From an uncultured Lachnospiraceae bacterium (GTDB lineage Bacteria; Bacillota; Clostridia; Lachnospirales; Lachnospiraceae): a stretch of DNA of 44,577 bases. Below, piece after piece: positions 1-8,118 of this stretch; within the stretch, counting starts at the first letter, position 1; each line of letters starts with the position of its first letter. The notes below the pieces were generated by a model. It searched no databases. It was not told the origin of the DNA and was given only the letters and a program-made list of their open reading frames with translations. The position numbers and the translations under genes are program-made. Location: contig CAPQSW010000011.1 in NCBI GenBank assembly GCA_948688495.1, positions 1 through 44,577 of the forward strand, read 5' to 3'.

Positions 1-18
1 TTTTGTAAAAGGATTTTT

Positions 19-1374
19 TTGTTTGCTAATACATATGAAAAACCTATATTAGACATGGATTCAGATGAATTGGAAAAGGATTTTGTTGGCAGTATTGTAA
101 TACGTCCATTACCAAAGCGTTCTGTTGGTCGTACATTATTAAATCCTAAATATTTTATAGGAGATCAAAGGTGTTTTATTAGAATGGCAGATTATAATCT
201 GATCGCTTTTGGGAAAAAAGTGGCTGTATCTGCATTTCCTTATTCTATGCAGGATGGAGAAACAGCAACATGTGCGGAAGTAACGATATTAAATTTGTTA
301 GATTACTATAGTCGTTCTTACCCGGAATACCATTATCTTTTGCCGAGTGATATTAATAGAATAGCAAAAGATAATGGATATGAGCGTAGTTTGCCAACTC
401 ATGGATTAAAGTATGAAATGATTTCAAAAGCATTTTGTGAAAGTGGATTTTATCCAAGATTGTATTCTTCGGAAAAGATACCTAAGGATAAGTTTCGAAG
501 AATATTATATTATTATGTTGAGTCGGGAATACCATTATCACTTGGTGTTTCTATTGGAACACGAAATAAGCATTCAATTATTGTGATTGGTCATGGGAAA
601 TTAAATGTTGAGGAACAAAGATTACAACAAAATTTGTATGCGAGCTACGATAAAAAATCAGGTAATACAGTTTGGATTTGTGATGCAGCGGATGTAGTAG
701 ATGAATTTTGCATTATGGATGATGCACAGATGCCTTATACATTGGCTAAGTGTGAATTATATGAACAGTGTCAACTTAGGCTTGATGAATATACTATTGA
801 AACAATGATGGTTCCTTTATATAAAAGGATGTATTTAGAAGCAAGTGATGCAAGTGAAATTTTTAAGGTTATCCTTGCTTCGGATGAATATGGGGTCAGG
901 TATTCAGATTTTGAGGATATTGAAAACGGAATATTACTAGGTTCTCAAGAAAATCCGATAGCAGTAAGAATATTTATGACTTCATCTAGAAGTTTGCGAA
1001 AATGCAGGGATAAACAGTTTGCTGATGGAAATACAGAAGTAAGGGCGTGGTATAGTACAACTGTATTTCCTAAGTTTGTATGGGTTTGTGAGTTGAGTAC
1101 GGTTAATATGTATTCTAAAAAGGTAATTGGAGAAATTATTTTAGATGCTACATCTTCTGCAGATGCAAATGTTGATAGTTTAATTATTGCACATTACCCC
1201 AAACGTATATTTTGTAGGTTACCACAAGATATAGTGAAGGACAAAATTAAAGTTGACACACAAGGTGCAGTGGAAAATGAAGACGATACTGTTGAGATTC
1301 ATAAAATTTGTGAATGGCAACCGTTTCTTCCATATGATAGTAATTTATATCCTACCCAATATGAGGATGAATAA
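19..1374 (+). CDS. papain/C39-like cysteine peptidase-fold protein, possibly 5' partial
   Basis: A 451-residue protein if translation begins at the TTG at 19, which follows an AAAAGGA ribosome binding site at 7-13. The same frame is open to base 1, so the true start may lie outside the window. Residues about 70-250 look like a papain-fold cysteine peptidase: Gln78 and Cys85 in the context QDGETATCAE, then His185 in NKHSIIVIGHG, then an Asp-rich MDDAQMPY stretch as in C39-like domains. No signal peptide or membrane segment is visible, so it is probably cytoplasmic. The C-terminal 200 residues are unrecognised. The gene is AT-rich compared with everything after 2480, which suggests acquired DNA. 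The peptidase call rests on motif spacing only; substrate and role are unknown, and it could be an inactive structural homologue. Confidence 0.6.
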   Translation: MFANTYEKPILDMDSDELEKDFVGSIVIRPLPKRSVGRTLLNPKYFIGDQRCFIRMADYNLIAFGKKVAVSAFPYSMQDGETATCAEVTILNLLDYYSRSYPEYHYLLPSDINRIAKDNGYERSLPTHGLKYEMISKAFCESGFYPRLYSSEKIPKDKFRRILYYYVESGIPLSLGVSIGTRNKHSIIVIGHGKLNVEEQRLQQNLYASYDKKSGNTVWICDAADVVDEFCIMDDAQMPYTLAKCELYEQCQLRLDEYTIETMMVPLYKRMYLEASDASEIFKVILASDEYGVRYSDFEDIENGILLGSQENPIAVRIFMTSSRSLRKCRDKQFADGNTEVRAWYSTTVFPKFVWVCELSTVNMYSKKVIGEIILDATSSADANVDSLIIAHYPKRIFCRLPQDIVKDKIKVDTQGAVENEDDTVEIHKICEWQPFLPYDSNLYPTQYEDE

Positions 1375-1398
1375 AAAGTAGAAAAAATTGAAAAAATA

Positions 1399-1427
1399 TT
1401 GACTAAAGCGAAATCTTGTGCTACAAT
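1399..1427 (+). promoter_or_regulatory. sigma-A type promoter of the small basic peptide gene
   Basis: TTGACT at 1399-1404 and TACAAT at 1422-1427 are separated by exactly 17 bases, in an AT-rich stretch 25 bases after the stop of the peptidase gene. It lies about 45 bases upstream of the start at 1472, so this gene can be transcribed independently of its upstream neighbour. Confidence 0.75.
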
Positions 1428-1471
1428 AAATGGGCTGTGCATTAAATAGATTTTTTAGGAGGTATAGGATA

Positions 1472-1675
1472 ATGGGAGGAATGGCAGCGAAAATGAAAAA
1501 GAGGGCAATAAAAGCAACCTCAGCGACACGTAGTGCAACTGTGGTTAAACGGGTACCCAGGTGTGATGTGGTTGAGTTGAATCGGACCATGGAACCTATT
1601 ATCCGCCAGAATGAACGTGAGCGTATCGCAAGTGAGGAGTCGGTTGCAGGCTCTACATTTGGTTGGAAATTATAA
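1472..1675 (+). CDS. small basic peptide of 67 residues, function unknown
   Basis: I do not recognise this protein. The ATG at 1472 is chosen because a perfect AGGAGG lies at 1457-1462, nine bases upstream; an earlier in-frame ATG at 1430 has no such site and overlaps the promoter. The product is 67 residues, strongly basic in its first 30 residues (many Lys/Arg with Ser, Thr, Ala), with one Cys near residue 30, an acidic/amide-rich middle and a C-terminus ending STFGWKL. There is no signal peptide or hydrophobic segment. It is a complete transcription unit with a near-consensus promoter (1399-1427) and a strong terminator (1721-1748), which argues that it is a real, well expressed gene. Proximity to a papain-like peptidase raises the possibility of a processed peptide, but nothing proves this. 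Confidence 0.6.
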   Translation: MGGMAAKMKKRAIKATSATRSATVVKRVPRCDVVELNRTMEPIIRQNERERIASEESVAGSTFGWKL

Positions 1676-1720
1676 AAATTTAAGGACAATTTGAGAAGTT
1701 ACTTCTTGTTTTCGAAAGTA

Positions 1721-1748
1721 AAAAGGAATCCTAAGGGATTCCTTTTTT
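1721..1748 (+). terminator. Rho-independent terminator after the small peptide gene
   Basis: AAAAGGAATCC (1721-1731) pairs with GGATTCCTTTT (1736-1746) around the loop TAAG, and the T run continues to 1748. The A-rich 5' arm means it may also work on the opposite strand. Confidence 0.85.
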
Positions 1749-2055
1749 ATGCAATGTTTTAGATAATAACAAGTTTAAGAATGAACAGTAACAAGACAAC
1801 AATGAGATTATCTTATACAGATGGATAAATTGAAAACTGTTTGTCAGTTAATTGATTTGTGACTATAAGTAATGGATAGTATTATAAGTCGAGGACTGTT
1901 TCTCATTTTTTGCTTTAAACAAGGCAAGATGATATATTTATGGTGTTTGAAGATATAACCTTTAGGTATATACTATATAACGATTTGGGGTATTCTTTGT
2001 TTTCAAGAGGTGATTTATAATAGGCAAAAATAAAAGAAATTTTTTTGTCTCATAC
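1749..2055. other. AT-rich spacer
   Basis: No start-and-stop frame with a ribosome binding site is seen here. It holds only the promoter at 1910-1938 and, at about 2006-2014, an AGAGGTGAT that resembles a ribosome binding site. The codon spaced to follow that site is ATA at 2020, in frame with the flavodoxin remnant, so an original ATG may have been lost by mutation or deletion. Confidence 0.5.
1910..1938 (+). promoter_or_regulatory. extended -10 promoter upstream of the flavodoxin remnant
   Basis: TTGCTT at 1910-1915 and TATATT at 1933-1938 have a 17-base spacer, and the -10 is preceded by TGA (1930-1932), an extended -10. It would transcribe the flavodoxin remnant, suggesting that the remnant was once a functional single-gene unit ending at the terminator at 2297-2335. 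Confidence 0.6.
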
Positions 2056-2289
2056 TTGACAGATGCAGGATTTCCAGTCTGGTGGTACAGGGAACCGTCC
2101 ATCATTGATACATTTTTGGAAGCCTATGATTTTAGCGGCAAAACCATAGTTCCCTTCTGCACATCAGGGGGCAGCGGACTTGGTGAGACTGCAGGCAATA
2201 TGCAGTCGCTTGCAAAAGGAGCAAAGGTACAAAACGGAAAGAGGTTTTCAGCGGGAGTATCCGAAGAAGAATTAAAGAAATGGATATAA
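2056..2289 (+). pseudogene. C-terminal remnant of a flavodoxin
   Basis: About 77 residues match the second half of the short flavodoxin family: GFPVWWYREPSIIDTFLEAY covers the conserved G-[FY]-P-[IV]-W-W segment and the helix after it, followed by DFSGKTIVPFCTSGGSG and a C-terminal SLAKGAKV...GKRF...EEELKKWI. Usual members are about 160-180 residues, with an N-terminal FMN phosphate-binding loop that is absent here. The frame is open back to about 2014 and its upstream part could be a stump of the N-terminus fused by internal deletion. Only a weak TTG at 2056 is available as start. An FMN-binding function is not possible without the first half, so this is called a decayed gene still flanked by its own promoter and terminator. 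Confidence 0.7.
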
Positions 2290-2296
2290 AAATTAT

Positions 2297-2335
2297 AACG
2301 ATTCTGGAATCCATGTGCCGGAATCGTTCTTTTTT
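2297..2335 (+). terminator. Rho-independent terminator of the flavodoxin unit
   Basis: AACGATTCTGG (2297-2307) pairs with CCGGAATCGTT (2318-2328), 11 pairs with one G-T wobble and a 10-base loop, followed by CTTTTTT to 2335. Confidence 0.85.
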
Positions 2336-2483
2336 AAAGAAATCTATTGCAGATTTGTACGATATAGAATATTATGATATGGACAAACTGCTGTTTGAAC
2401 TGCAGGGTGGATCAAGAGTGTAAATATGATCAAAAGTAATAGAAATCTAAGAGTAAATTTATCAGGAAAGGGAATCAATACAA

Positions 2484-2987
2484 ATGGAATTGTGGGATAT
2501 TTATGATAAAAATAAGAAACGCACCGGAAGAACGATGCAGCGCAATGATTGGAATATGAAAGAGGGGGATTACCATCTTACCGTACTGGGTGTAATTATG
2601 CGCCCAGACGGCAGATTTCTCATCACCAAAAGAGTTGAGACGAAAGCCTGGGCGCCCGGCTGGTGGGAGGTGTCCGGGGGAGCGGCTATGGCCGGAGAAG
2701 ATTCCAGGGATGCAGTGAACCGGGAGGTTTTTGAGGAGACGGGGCTTGATGTATCAGGCTGTGAGGATGGGTATCTCTTTACATATCAGCGGGAGAATCC
2801 GGATGAGGGGGATAACTATTTTGTGGATGTCTACCGTTTTGTCCTGGATTTTGCGGAAGAAGATATTCATTTGCAGGAGGTGGAGGCGGCCGGATTTAAG
2901 ATCGCAGAAAAGTCTGAGATTGAAGCGCTGGCAGAGCAGGGAATCTTTTTGCATTACGACAGCATTAAGCAGGCATTTGCTGTATAA
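2484..2987 (+). CDS. Nudix hydrolase
   Basis: A 167-residue Nudix-family pyrophosphohydrolase. The Nudix box GX5EX7REUXEEXGU is complete: GGAAMAGEDSRDAVNREV continues into FEETGL at about residues 65-90. The opening ELWDIYDKNKKRTGRT is typical of the isopentenyl-diphosphate-isomerase-like branch, whose members hydrolyse nucleoside diphosphate derivatives; the actual substrate cannot be told. AGGAAAGGGA lies about 12 bases before the ATG. The next gene starts 36 bases after the stop, so the two are probably cotranscribed. From here on the base composition is clearly richer in GC than in the left flank. Confidence 0.9.
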   Translation: MELWDIYDKNKKRTGRTMQRNDWNMKEGDYHLTVLGVIMRPDGRFLITKRVETKAWAPGWWEVSGGAAMAGEDSRDAVNREVFEETGLDVSGCEDGYLFTYQRENPDEGDNYFVDVYRFVLDFAEEDIHLQEVEAAGFKIAEKSEIEALAEQGIFLHYDSIKQAFAV

Positions 2988-3023
2988 TGCATGGAACATT
3001 TTGAGATAGAGGAGGCATTTTCG

Positions 3024-5729
3024 ATGGATCATTCATCTGAAAATAAGCCGGTTAAATATGTTAATACCGGTCTGCTGGCACATGTGGATGCAGGTAAAAC
3101 TACGCTTTCTGAGGCATTGTTATATGAGAGTGGGAATATCCGAAGATTCGGAAGGGTAGATAACAAGGATGCTTTCCTGGACACAGGCGAGTTAGAACGC
3201 GCAAGAGGAATTACTATTTTCTCGAAGCAGGCGGTGCTAAAGCTTTCTGACACAGTGATTACGCTTCTTGATACACCGGGACATGTGGATTTTTCAGCGG
3301 AGATGGAACGTACCCTGCAGGTGCTTGATTATGCGATTCTCTTAATCAGTGCTTCTGATGGTGTACAGGCGCATACACGTACCTTGTGGCAGCTATTAAG
3401 GAAATACAATATTCCGGTATTTATTTTTATCAATAAGATGGACCAGCCGGATACAGACCGTGGGAAGCTGCTTATAGAATTGAAAGAAAAGCTGGATGAA
3501 AGCTGTCTTGATTTCAGTGATGTGGATACGGAAGAATTTCAGGAGAATGCAGCAATGTGCCGGGAGGATGTGCTGGAATATTATTTAGAGCATGGGCAGG
3601 TGACAGTCGAGCAGCTGCGGGAGCTGATTTGGCAGAGAAAAGTATTTCCCTGCTATTTTGGATCTGCATTGAAGCTTACCGGAGTGCGGAAGTTTCTGGA
3701 TGGTTTTTCGCAGTATACACAGCAACGGATATATCCAGGGGAGTTTGGAGCGAAAGTGTTTAAGATTACCCGTGACGGTCAGGGAAACCGTCTGACGCAT
3801 CTAAAAATAACCGGCGGGGCGCTGAGAGTACGGACGCCTCTAGCGGACAGCCAGGAAAAGGTAAACCAGATCCGCATTTATTCCGGTGAGAAGTTTGAAG
3901 CTGTGCCGGAGGCGGAAGCTGGGATGATCTGCGCAGTCACTGGTCTGCAAAAAAGCCGTCCGGGAGAAGGGCTGGGTGCCGAAAAGGATTCTGGTTCGCC
4001 GCTGTTAGTTCCTGTACTGACTTACCAGATGATGCTGCCGGAGGGATGTGATGTCGGCAGGATGCTTACAAATCTCTATCAGCTTGAGGAGGAAGAACCC
4101 CAGCTTCACATTGTCTTTGATGAAATATTGCAGGAAATAAAGATACAGGTTATGGGGGAAGTGCAGCTTGAAATTTTGTCAAGCCTGATTCTGGAACGTT
4201 TTGGCGTGGAAGTGAGTTTCGGAGCCGGAAACATATTATACAAGGAAACAATTGCCCGCCCGGTGGAAGGCGTGGGGCATTATGAGCCGTTGCGGCATTA
4301 TGCGGAAGTACATCTGTTGCTGGAACCAGGAGAGCCGGGCAGTGGTCTTTTGTTTGGAACGGATTGCAGTGAGGATGTGTTGGACCGCAACTGGCAGCGC
4401 CTGGTTCTGACACATCTTCAGGAAAAGGAGCACAAAGGTGTTTTGACCGGATCTGCCATTACGGATATGAAGATTACGCTGGTGGCAGGACGCGCGCATT
4501 TAAAGCACACGGAAGGCGGGGATTTCAGGCAGGCGACTTACCGCGCGCTGCGCCAGGGATTGATGGAGGCGCAGTCTGTATTACTGGAGCCGGTTTACGC
4601 GTTTTGCCTGGAGATTCCGGAGCAGATGATTGGGCGCGCCATGACAGATATCGAGCGGATGCATGGAAGTTTTGAATCTCCCAGGGTACATGGGAAAATG
4701 GCGGTTCTTACGGGATATGCACCTGCGTCACAGATGCAGGCTTACCAGAGGGAAGTGATACAGTATACAAGAGGGCAGGGAAGGTTGTCCTTTACGTTAA
4801 AAGGCTACGAACCCTGCCATAATAAAGAGGACATAATTGTGCAGGCTGGCTATCATCCAGAGGGTGATTTGGAGAATACCCCGGATTCCGTGTTTTGTGC
4901 ACATGGAGCGGGAGTTGTGGTAAAATGGGATGAAGTGAAAGAACACATGCATGTAGAAACACCGCCGTCTGTGCAAAAGATTTTGCAGGCGGCAGATATT
5001 GAGGATGGGCAGGAGGAAATTTTTGAACCAGATGACAGGCGGCAGGGACAAAGAAAGGAAGCGGCGGATTTACAGGAAGAACCGTGGATTGGAGAAGATG
5101 AAGTAGAAGCGATTCTTGCAAGAAGCCTATATGCCAACAAGCATGACAAGGAAGCTGTGAGAAAGGGCTATCACAGGAAGTTTGCAGCAAAAAAACAGCA
5201 GATGCCTGTGGCGGCGCGCACGTTTGGGGCGCCAGAGAAGAAAGAAGAATATTTTCTGGTAGACGGCTATAATATGATTTTTGCATGGCAGGAATTAAAA
5301 GAGCTGGCAGAACATAATATTGACAGCGCAAGGGACAGGCTTTTAGACATTATGTGCAATTATCAGGGAATCCGGGGATGTCATCTAATCGTAGTTTTTG
5401 ATGCTTACCGGGTACAAAATCATCAGACGGAAATCCTTGATTATCATAACATTCATGTGGTGTTTACGAAAGAGGCAGAGACTGCAGACCAGTATATTGA
5501 AAAGTTTGCCCATGCGCATGGAAAGAAATACCGGGTGATGGTTGCAACCTCTGACGGTCTGGAGCAGATTATCATAAGAGGCCAGGGGTGCGGGCTCATT
5601 TCTGCAAGGGAACTTGAGGAAGAAATCAGACGGCTGCATAAGGAGATGCACGAGGAGCTTGCAAAAGGCCAGCAGAAAGGCAAAGCTTTTCTTGGAGAGG
5701 TCATGCCAGAGGATGTAAAGTGTCAATAA
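3024..5729 (+). CDS. TetM-like ribosomal protection GTPase fused to a YacP/Rae1-type NYN nuclease domain
   Basis: 901 residues from the ATG at 3024, preferred over the ATG at 2991 because GAGGAGG lies at 3009-3015. The first ~640 residues are a translational GTPase of the EF-G/TetM class: G1 AHVDAGKT at 19-26, RARGITI as switch I, DTPGH at 83-87, NKMD at 137-140 and GSALK as G5, followed by EF-G-like domains II-V. After a charged linker, residues about 741-870 form an NYN/PIN-like domain with the acidic signature positions of YacP: VDGYNMIF, VVFDAYR, TADQ and VATSDGLEQ. YacP (Rae1) of Bacillus cleaves mRNA in the ribosomal A site. TetM removes tetracycline from the A site. Ordinary TetM proteins are about 640 residues, so the fusion accounts for the extra length. 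Tetracycline resistance is not implied; a role in clearing or cutting at stalled ribosomes is my inference. Confidence 0.88.
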   Translation: MDHSSENKPVKYVNTGLLAHVDAGKTTLSEALLYESGNIRRFGRVDNKDAFLDTGELERARGITIFSKQAVLKLSDTVITLLDTPGHVDFSAEMERTLQVLDYAILLISASDGVQAHTRTLWQLLRKYNIPVFIFINKMDQPDTDRGKLLIELKEKLDESCLDFSDVDTEEFQENAAMCREDVLEYYLEHGQVTVEQLRELIWQRKVFPCYFGSALKLTGVRKFLDGFSQYTQQRIYPGEFGAKVFKITRDGQGNRLTHLKITGGALRVRTPLADSQEKVNQIRIYSGEKFEAVPEAEAGMICAVTGLQKSRPGEGLGAEKDSGSPLLVPVLTYQMMLPEGCDVGRMLTNLYQLEEEEPQLHIVFDEILQEIKIQVMGEVQLEILSSLILERFGVEVSFGAGNILYKETIARPVEGVGHYEPLRHYAEVHLLLEPGEPGSGLLFGTDCSEDVLDRNWQRLVLTHLQEKEHKGVLTGSAITDMKITLVAGRAHLKHTEGGDFRQATYRALRQGLMEAQSVLLEPVYAFCLEIPEQMIGRAMTDIERMHGSFESPRVHGKMAVLTGYAPASQMQAYQREVIQYTRGQGRLSFTLKGYEPCHNKEDIIVQAGYHPEGDLENTPDSVFCAHGAGVVVKWDEVKEHMHVETPPSVQKILQAADIEDGQEEIFEPDDRRQGQRKEAADLQEEPWIGEDEVEAILARSLYANKHDKEAVRKGYHRKFAAKKQQMPVAARTFGAPEKKEEYFLVDGYNMIFAWQELKELAEHNIDSARDRLLDIMCNYQGIRGCHLIVVFDAYRVQNHQTEILDYHNIHVVFTKEAETADQYIEKFAHAHGKKYRVMVATSDGLEQIIIRGQGCGLISARELEEEIRRLHKEMHEELAKGQQKGKAFLGEVMPEDVKCQ

Positions 5730-5756
5730 TGAAACAGTCGCGTGGAGGTAGAGAGA

Positions 5757-6740
5757 ATGGAGTTGATTAACAGGCCACGGCGTTTGCGTGGAAATGATGT
5801 GCTGCGGAAAATGGTGCGGGAACTCAGGGTAGATAAATCCTCCCTGATCTATCCTATGTTTGTGCGGGAGGGGAGCAATATCAAAGAAGAAATCCCCTCT
5901 ATGCCGGGGCAGTATCGTTACAGTATCGACAGGATGGAAGAAAAACTGCTGGAATTAAGGAATGCCGGTGTGCCTTCGGTAATGCTCTTTGGGATTCCCG
6001 ACAGGAAGGATGAGGCGGGAAGCGGCGCCTATGCGCAGGATGGGATTGTTCAGAGGGCATTAAAAAAGGCAAAACAGGTGTGTCCAACGATGTATCTGAT
6101 TGGCGATGTGTGTATGTGTGAGTATACTTCCCACGGACACTGCGGGGTGCTTTGCGGACATGAGGTGGACAATGATAAGACGCTGGAACTGCTGGCGAAG
6201 ACAGCTTTGTCCCAGGTACAGGCAGGTGCAGATATGGTTGCACCTTCTGATATGATGGATGGGAGGGTGTCTTTTATCCGCAGGGTATTAGATGAAAATG
6301 GATATTCGAATGTTCCAATCATGTCATATGCAGTAAAATTTGCTTCTTCCTTTTATGGACCCTTTCGGGACGCAGCGGGCTCAGCGCCATCATTCGGGAA
6401 TCGCAAATCCTACCAGATGGACTATCACAACCGCCGGGAATCATGGAAGGAAGCGATGCTGGATGTACAGGAGGGAGCAGACATTATCATGGTGAAGCCT
6501 GCACTTTCGTACGGAGATTTGATCCGGGAGATTAGGGACAGGACGAATGTTCCGGTGGCCGCTTATTCTGTCAGCGGAGAATATTCTATGGTAAAAGCAG
6601 CTGCACAGGCGGGATTTATGGATCAGACGCAGGTAATGTGTGAGATGGCAACAGGTGCATACCGCGCAGGAGCCAGTCTTTATATTACTTATTTCGCAGA
6701 GGAACTGGCAAAATGCATGGATGAGGGAATGATAGGATGA
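5757..6740 (+). CDS. hemB: delta-aminolevulinic acid dehydratase (porphobilinogen synthase)
   Basis: A 327-residue enzyme that condenses two 5-aminolevulinate molecules into porphobilinogen. The zinc-type metal site is visible in DVCMCEYTSHGHCG (three Cys), and the two active-site lysines in MSYAVKFASSFYGPFRDAAGS-type sequence and IIMVKPALSY. The ATG at 5757 is chosen over the GTG at 5742 because GGAGG lies at 5744-5748. The stop overlaps the start of hemL (ATGA), so the pair is translationally coupled. The other tetrapyrrole genes are not in this window; in Clostridia these two steps usually feed siroheme and cobalamin rather than haem. Confidence 0.97.
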   Translation: MELINRPRRLRGNDVLRKMVRELRVDKSSLIYPMFVREGSNIKEEIPSMPGQYRYSIDRMEEKLLELRNAGVPSVMLFGIPDRKDEAGSGAYAQDGIVQRALKKAKQVCPTMYLIGDVCMCEYTSHGHCGVLCGHEVDNDKTLELLAKTALSQVQAGADMVAPSDMMDGRVSFIRRVLDENGYSNVPIMSYAVKFASSFYGPFRDAAGSAPSFGNRKSYQMDYHNRRESWKEAMLDVQEGADIIMVKPALSYGDLIREIRDRTNVPVAAYSVSGEYSMVKAAAQAGFMDQTQVMCEMATGAYRAGASLYITYFAEELAKCMDEGMIG

Positions 6741-8035
6741 ATGAAGTGATAACAAGGTCAGAGGAGTTGTTTCGGGAAGCAGTAACGGTGATTCCCGGCG
6801 GTGTCAATTCACCGGTGCGGGCATTTGGATCAATTGGTGGAAGGCCGAGATTTATTAAGAGCGCCAGGGGCGCCTTCCTTTATGATGAGGATGGCAACAG
6901 TTATATAGATTTTATTGGTTCCTGGGGGCCAATGATTCTGGGACACAGCCATCCGGATGTATTAAAAAGCGTGCAGGAAGCGTGCCGGTCTGGACTCAGC
7001 TTTGGGGCTGCCACGGCGGCTGAAGTGGATATGGCAAAGCTGGTTTGTGCACTGGTTCCTTCCATAGATATGGTACGCATGGTAAATTCAGGTACAGAGG
7101 CTGTGATGAGCGCAATACGTGTGGCGAGAGGTTTCACCGGGCGGGAAGTGATTATCAAGTTTTCCGGCTGTTATCATGGACACTCGGATGGGCTGCTGGT
7201 TCAGGCGGGTTCCGGTGTGATGACGGCAGGTGTGCCGGACAGCCTTGGCGTCCCAGCAGGATGCACGAAAGATACGCTTCCTGCACAGTATAATGATTTA
7301 GAAAGTGTCAGGGAGCATTTTGCACGGTGCGGGGAGGAGATAGCGGCGGTCATTGTGGAGCCGGTGGCAGCAAATATGGGGGTAGTCCTGCCTGCTCCCG
7401 GGTTTCTTGAAGGGTTAAGGGAAATCTGTGATAGGTATGGAGCGCTTTTGATTTTTGATGAGGTAATTACCGGTTTCCGGCTTGGAATTGACGGCGCCCA
7501 GGGATATTATGGCGTTGCGCCGGACCTTACCACTTTCGGAAAGATTATTGGCGGCGGAATGCCGGTAGGGGCATATGGGGGAAGACGTGAGATTATGGAG
7601 CAGGTGTCGCCCTGCGGCGGTGTATATCAGGCAGGTACGTTGAGTGGAAATCCGGTTGCTATGGCGGCGGGAATAGCACAGCTTACAATACTGAAAGAAC
7701 ACCCGGAGTATTACAGTGAGTTAAACAAAAAGGGAGACTGGTTCTATGGAAAAATAGAGGAGATACTTAAGGAAATGGAAAAGCCCTGGCGGGTAAACCA
7801 TGTGGGTTCCCTGGGCTGTCTGTATTTTACAGAGCAGGAGGTAAACGATTATGAAGGCGCAAAGACTTCCGATACAAAAGTCTTTGCCGACTATTGTAAT
7901 GATATGCTCAGGCAGGGAATCTATCTTGCGCCTTCACAGTTTGAAGCCATGTTTTTGTCTCTTGCGCATACGCAGGAACTATTGGAGAAGACGCTTTTAT
8001 GTATCAGGAACTATTTTGCACGGCAGTCTCAATAA
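6737..8035 (+). CDS. hemL: glutamate-1-semialdehyde 2,1-aminomutase
   Basis: A 432-residue PLP enzyme that converts glutamate-1-semialdehyde to 5-aminolevulinate in the C5 pathway. NSGTEAVMSAIRVAR, the CYHGHSDG segment, the IFDEVITGFR aspartate motif and TTFGKIIGGGMPVGAYGG with the PLP-binding Lys are all intact. Length is normal. Its ATG overlaps the hemB stop. With hemB next door the two supply successive steps from semialdehyde to porphobilinogen. No glutamyl-tRNA reductase (hemA) is seen here. Confidence 0.97.
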   Translation: MNEVITRSEELFREAVTVIPGGVNSPVRAFGSIGGRPRFIKSARGAFLYDEDGNSYIDFIGSWGPMILGHSHPDVLKSVQEACRSGLSFGAATAAEVDMAKLVCALVPSIDMVRMVNSGTEAVMSAIRVARGFTGREVIIKFSGCYHGHSDGLLVQAGSGVMTAGVPDSLGVPAGCTKDTLPAQYNDLESVREHFARCGEEIAAVIVEPVAANMGVVLPAPGFLEGLREICDRYGALLIFDEVITGFRLGIDGAQGYYGVAPDLTTFGKIIGGGMPVGAYGGRREIMEQVSPCGGVYQAGTLSGNPVAMAAGIAQLTILKEHPEYYSELNKKGDWFYGKIEEILKEMEKPWRVNHVGSLGCLYFTEQEVNDYEGAKTSDTKVFADYCNDMLRQGIYLAPSQFEAMFLSLAHTQELLEKTLLCIRNYFARQSQ

Positions 8036-8056
8036 CAATATTCTTACAAAAAATTT

Positions 8057-8076
8057 AAAGAATATTAATTCTTTTT
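8057..8076 (+). terminator. weak hairpin after hemL
   Basis: AAAGAAT (8057-8063) and ATTCTTT (8068-8074) form a 7-pair, AT-only stem around ATTA with T's to 8076. It may end the hemBL transcript but is weak, and it overlaps the proposed -35 of the next gene. Confidence 0.3.
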
Positions 8077-8096
8077 GCAGAAAAAGGGTGTATACT
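8069..8096 (+). promoter_or_regulatory. possible promoter of the amidase gene
   Basis: TATACT at 8091-8096 is a good -10, with a weak TTCTTT at 8069-8074 sixteen bases upstream. It lies just before the ribosome binding site AAAAGGGA of the amidase gene. Confidence 0.4.
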
Positions 8097-8118
8097 GTAG
8101 CTATAAAAGGGAACAGAA

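Noticed and set aside
1345..1689. Minus-strand hydrophobic frame over the small peptide gene
   Set aside because: The plus strand here has a promoter, ribosome binding site and terminator that explain the region; the minus frame lacks a ribosome binding site.
2280..2423. A 47-codon frame starting at the ATG that overlaps the flavodoxin stop
   Set aside because: It runs straight through the strong terminator hairpin at 2297-2335 and has no ribosome binding site of its own.
4792..5331. Long minus-strand frame inside the GTPase-NYN gene
   Set aside because: It is a shadow of the strongly coding plus strand and is rich in Leu, Cys and Pro, as expected from antisense of charged helices.
3024..5729. 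Reading this gene simply as a tetracycline resistance determinant
   Set aside because: The NYN fusion, the housekeeping context and the absence of any mobile element nearby make resistance an unsafe label.
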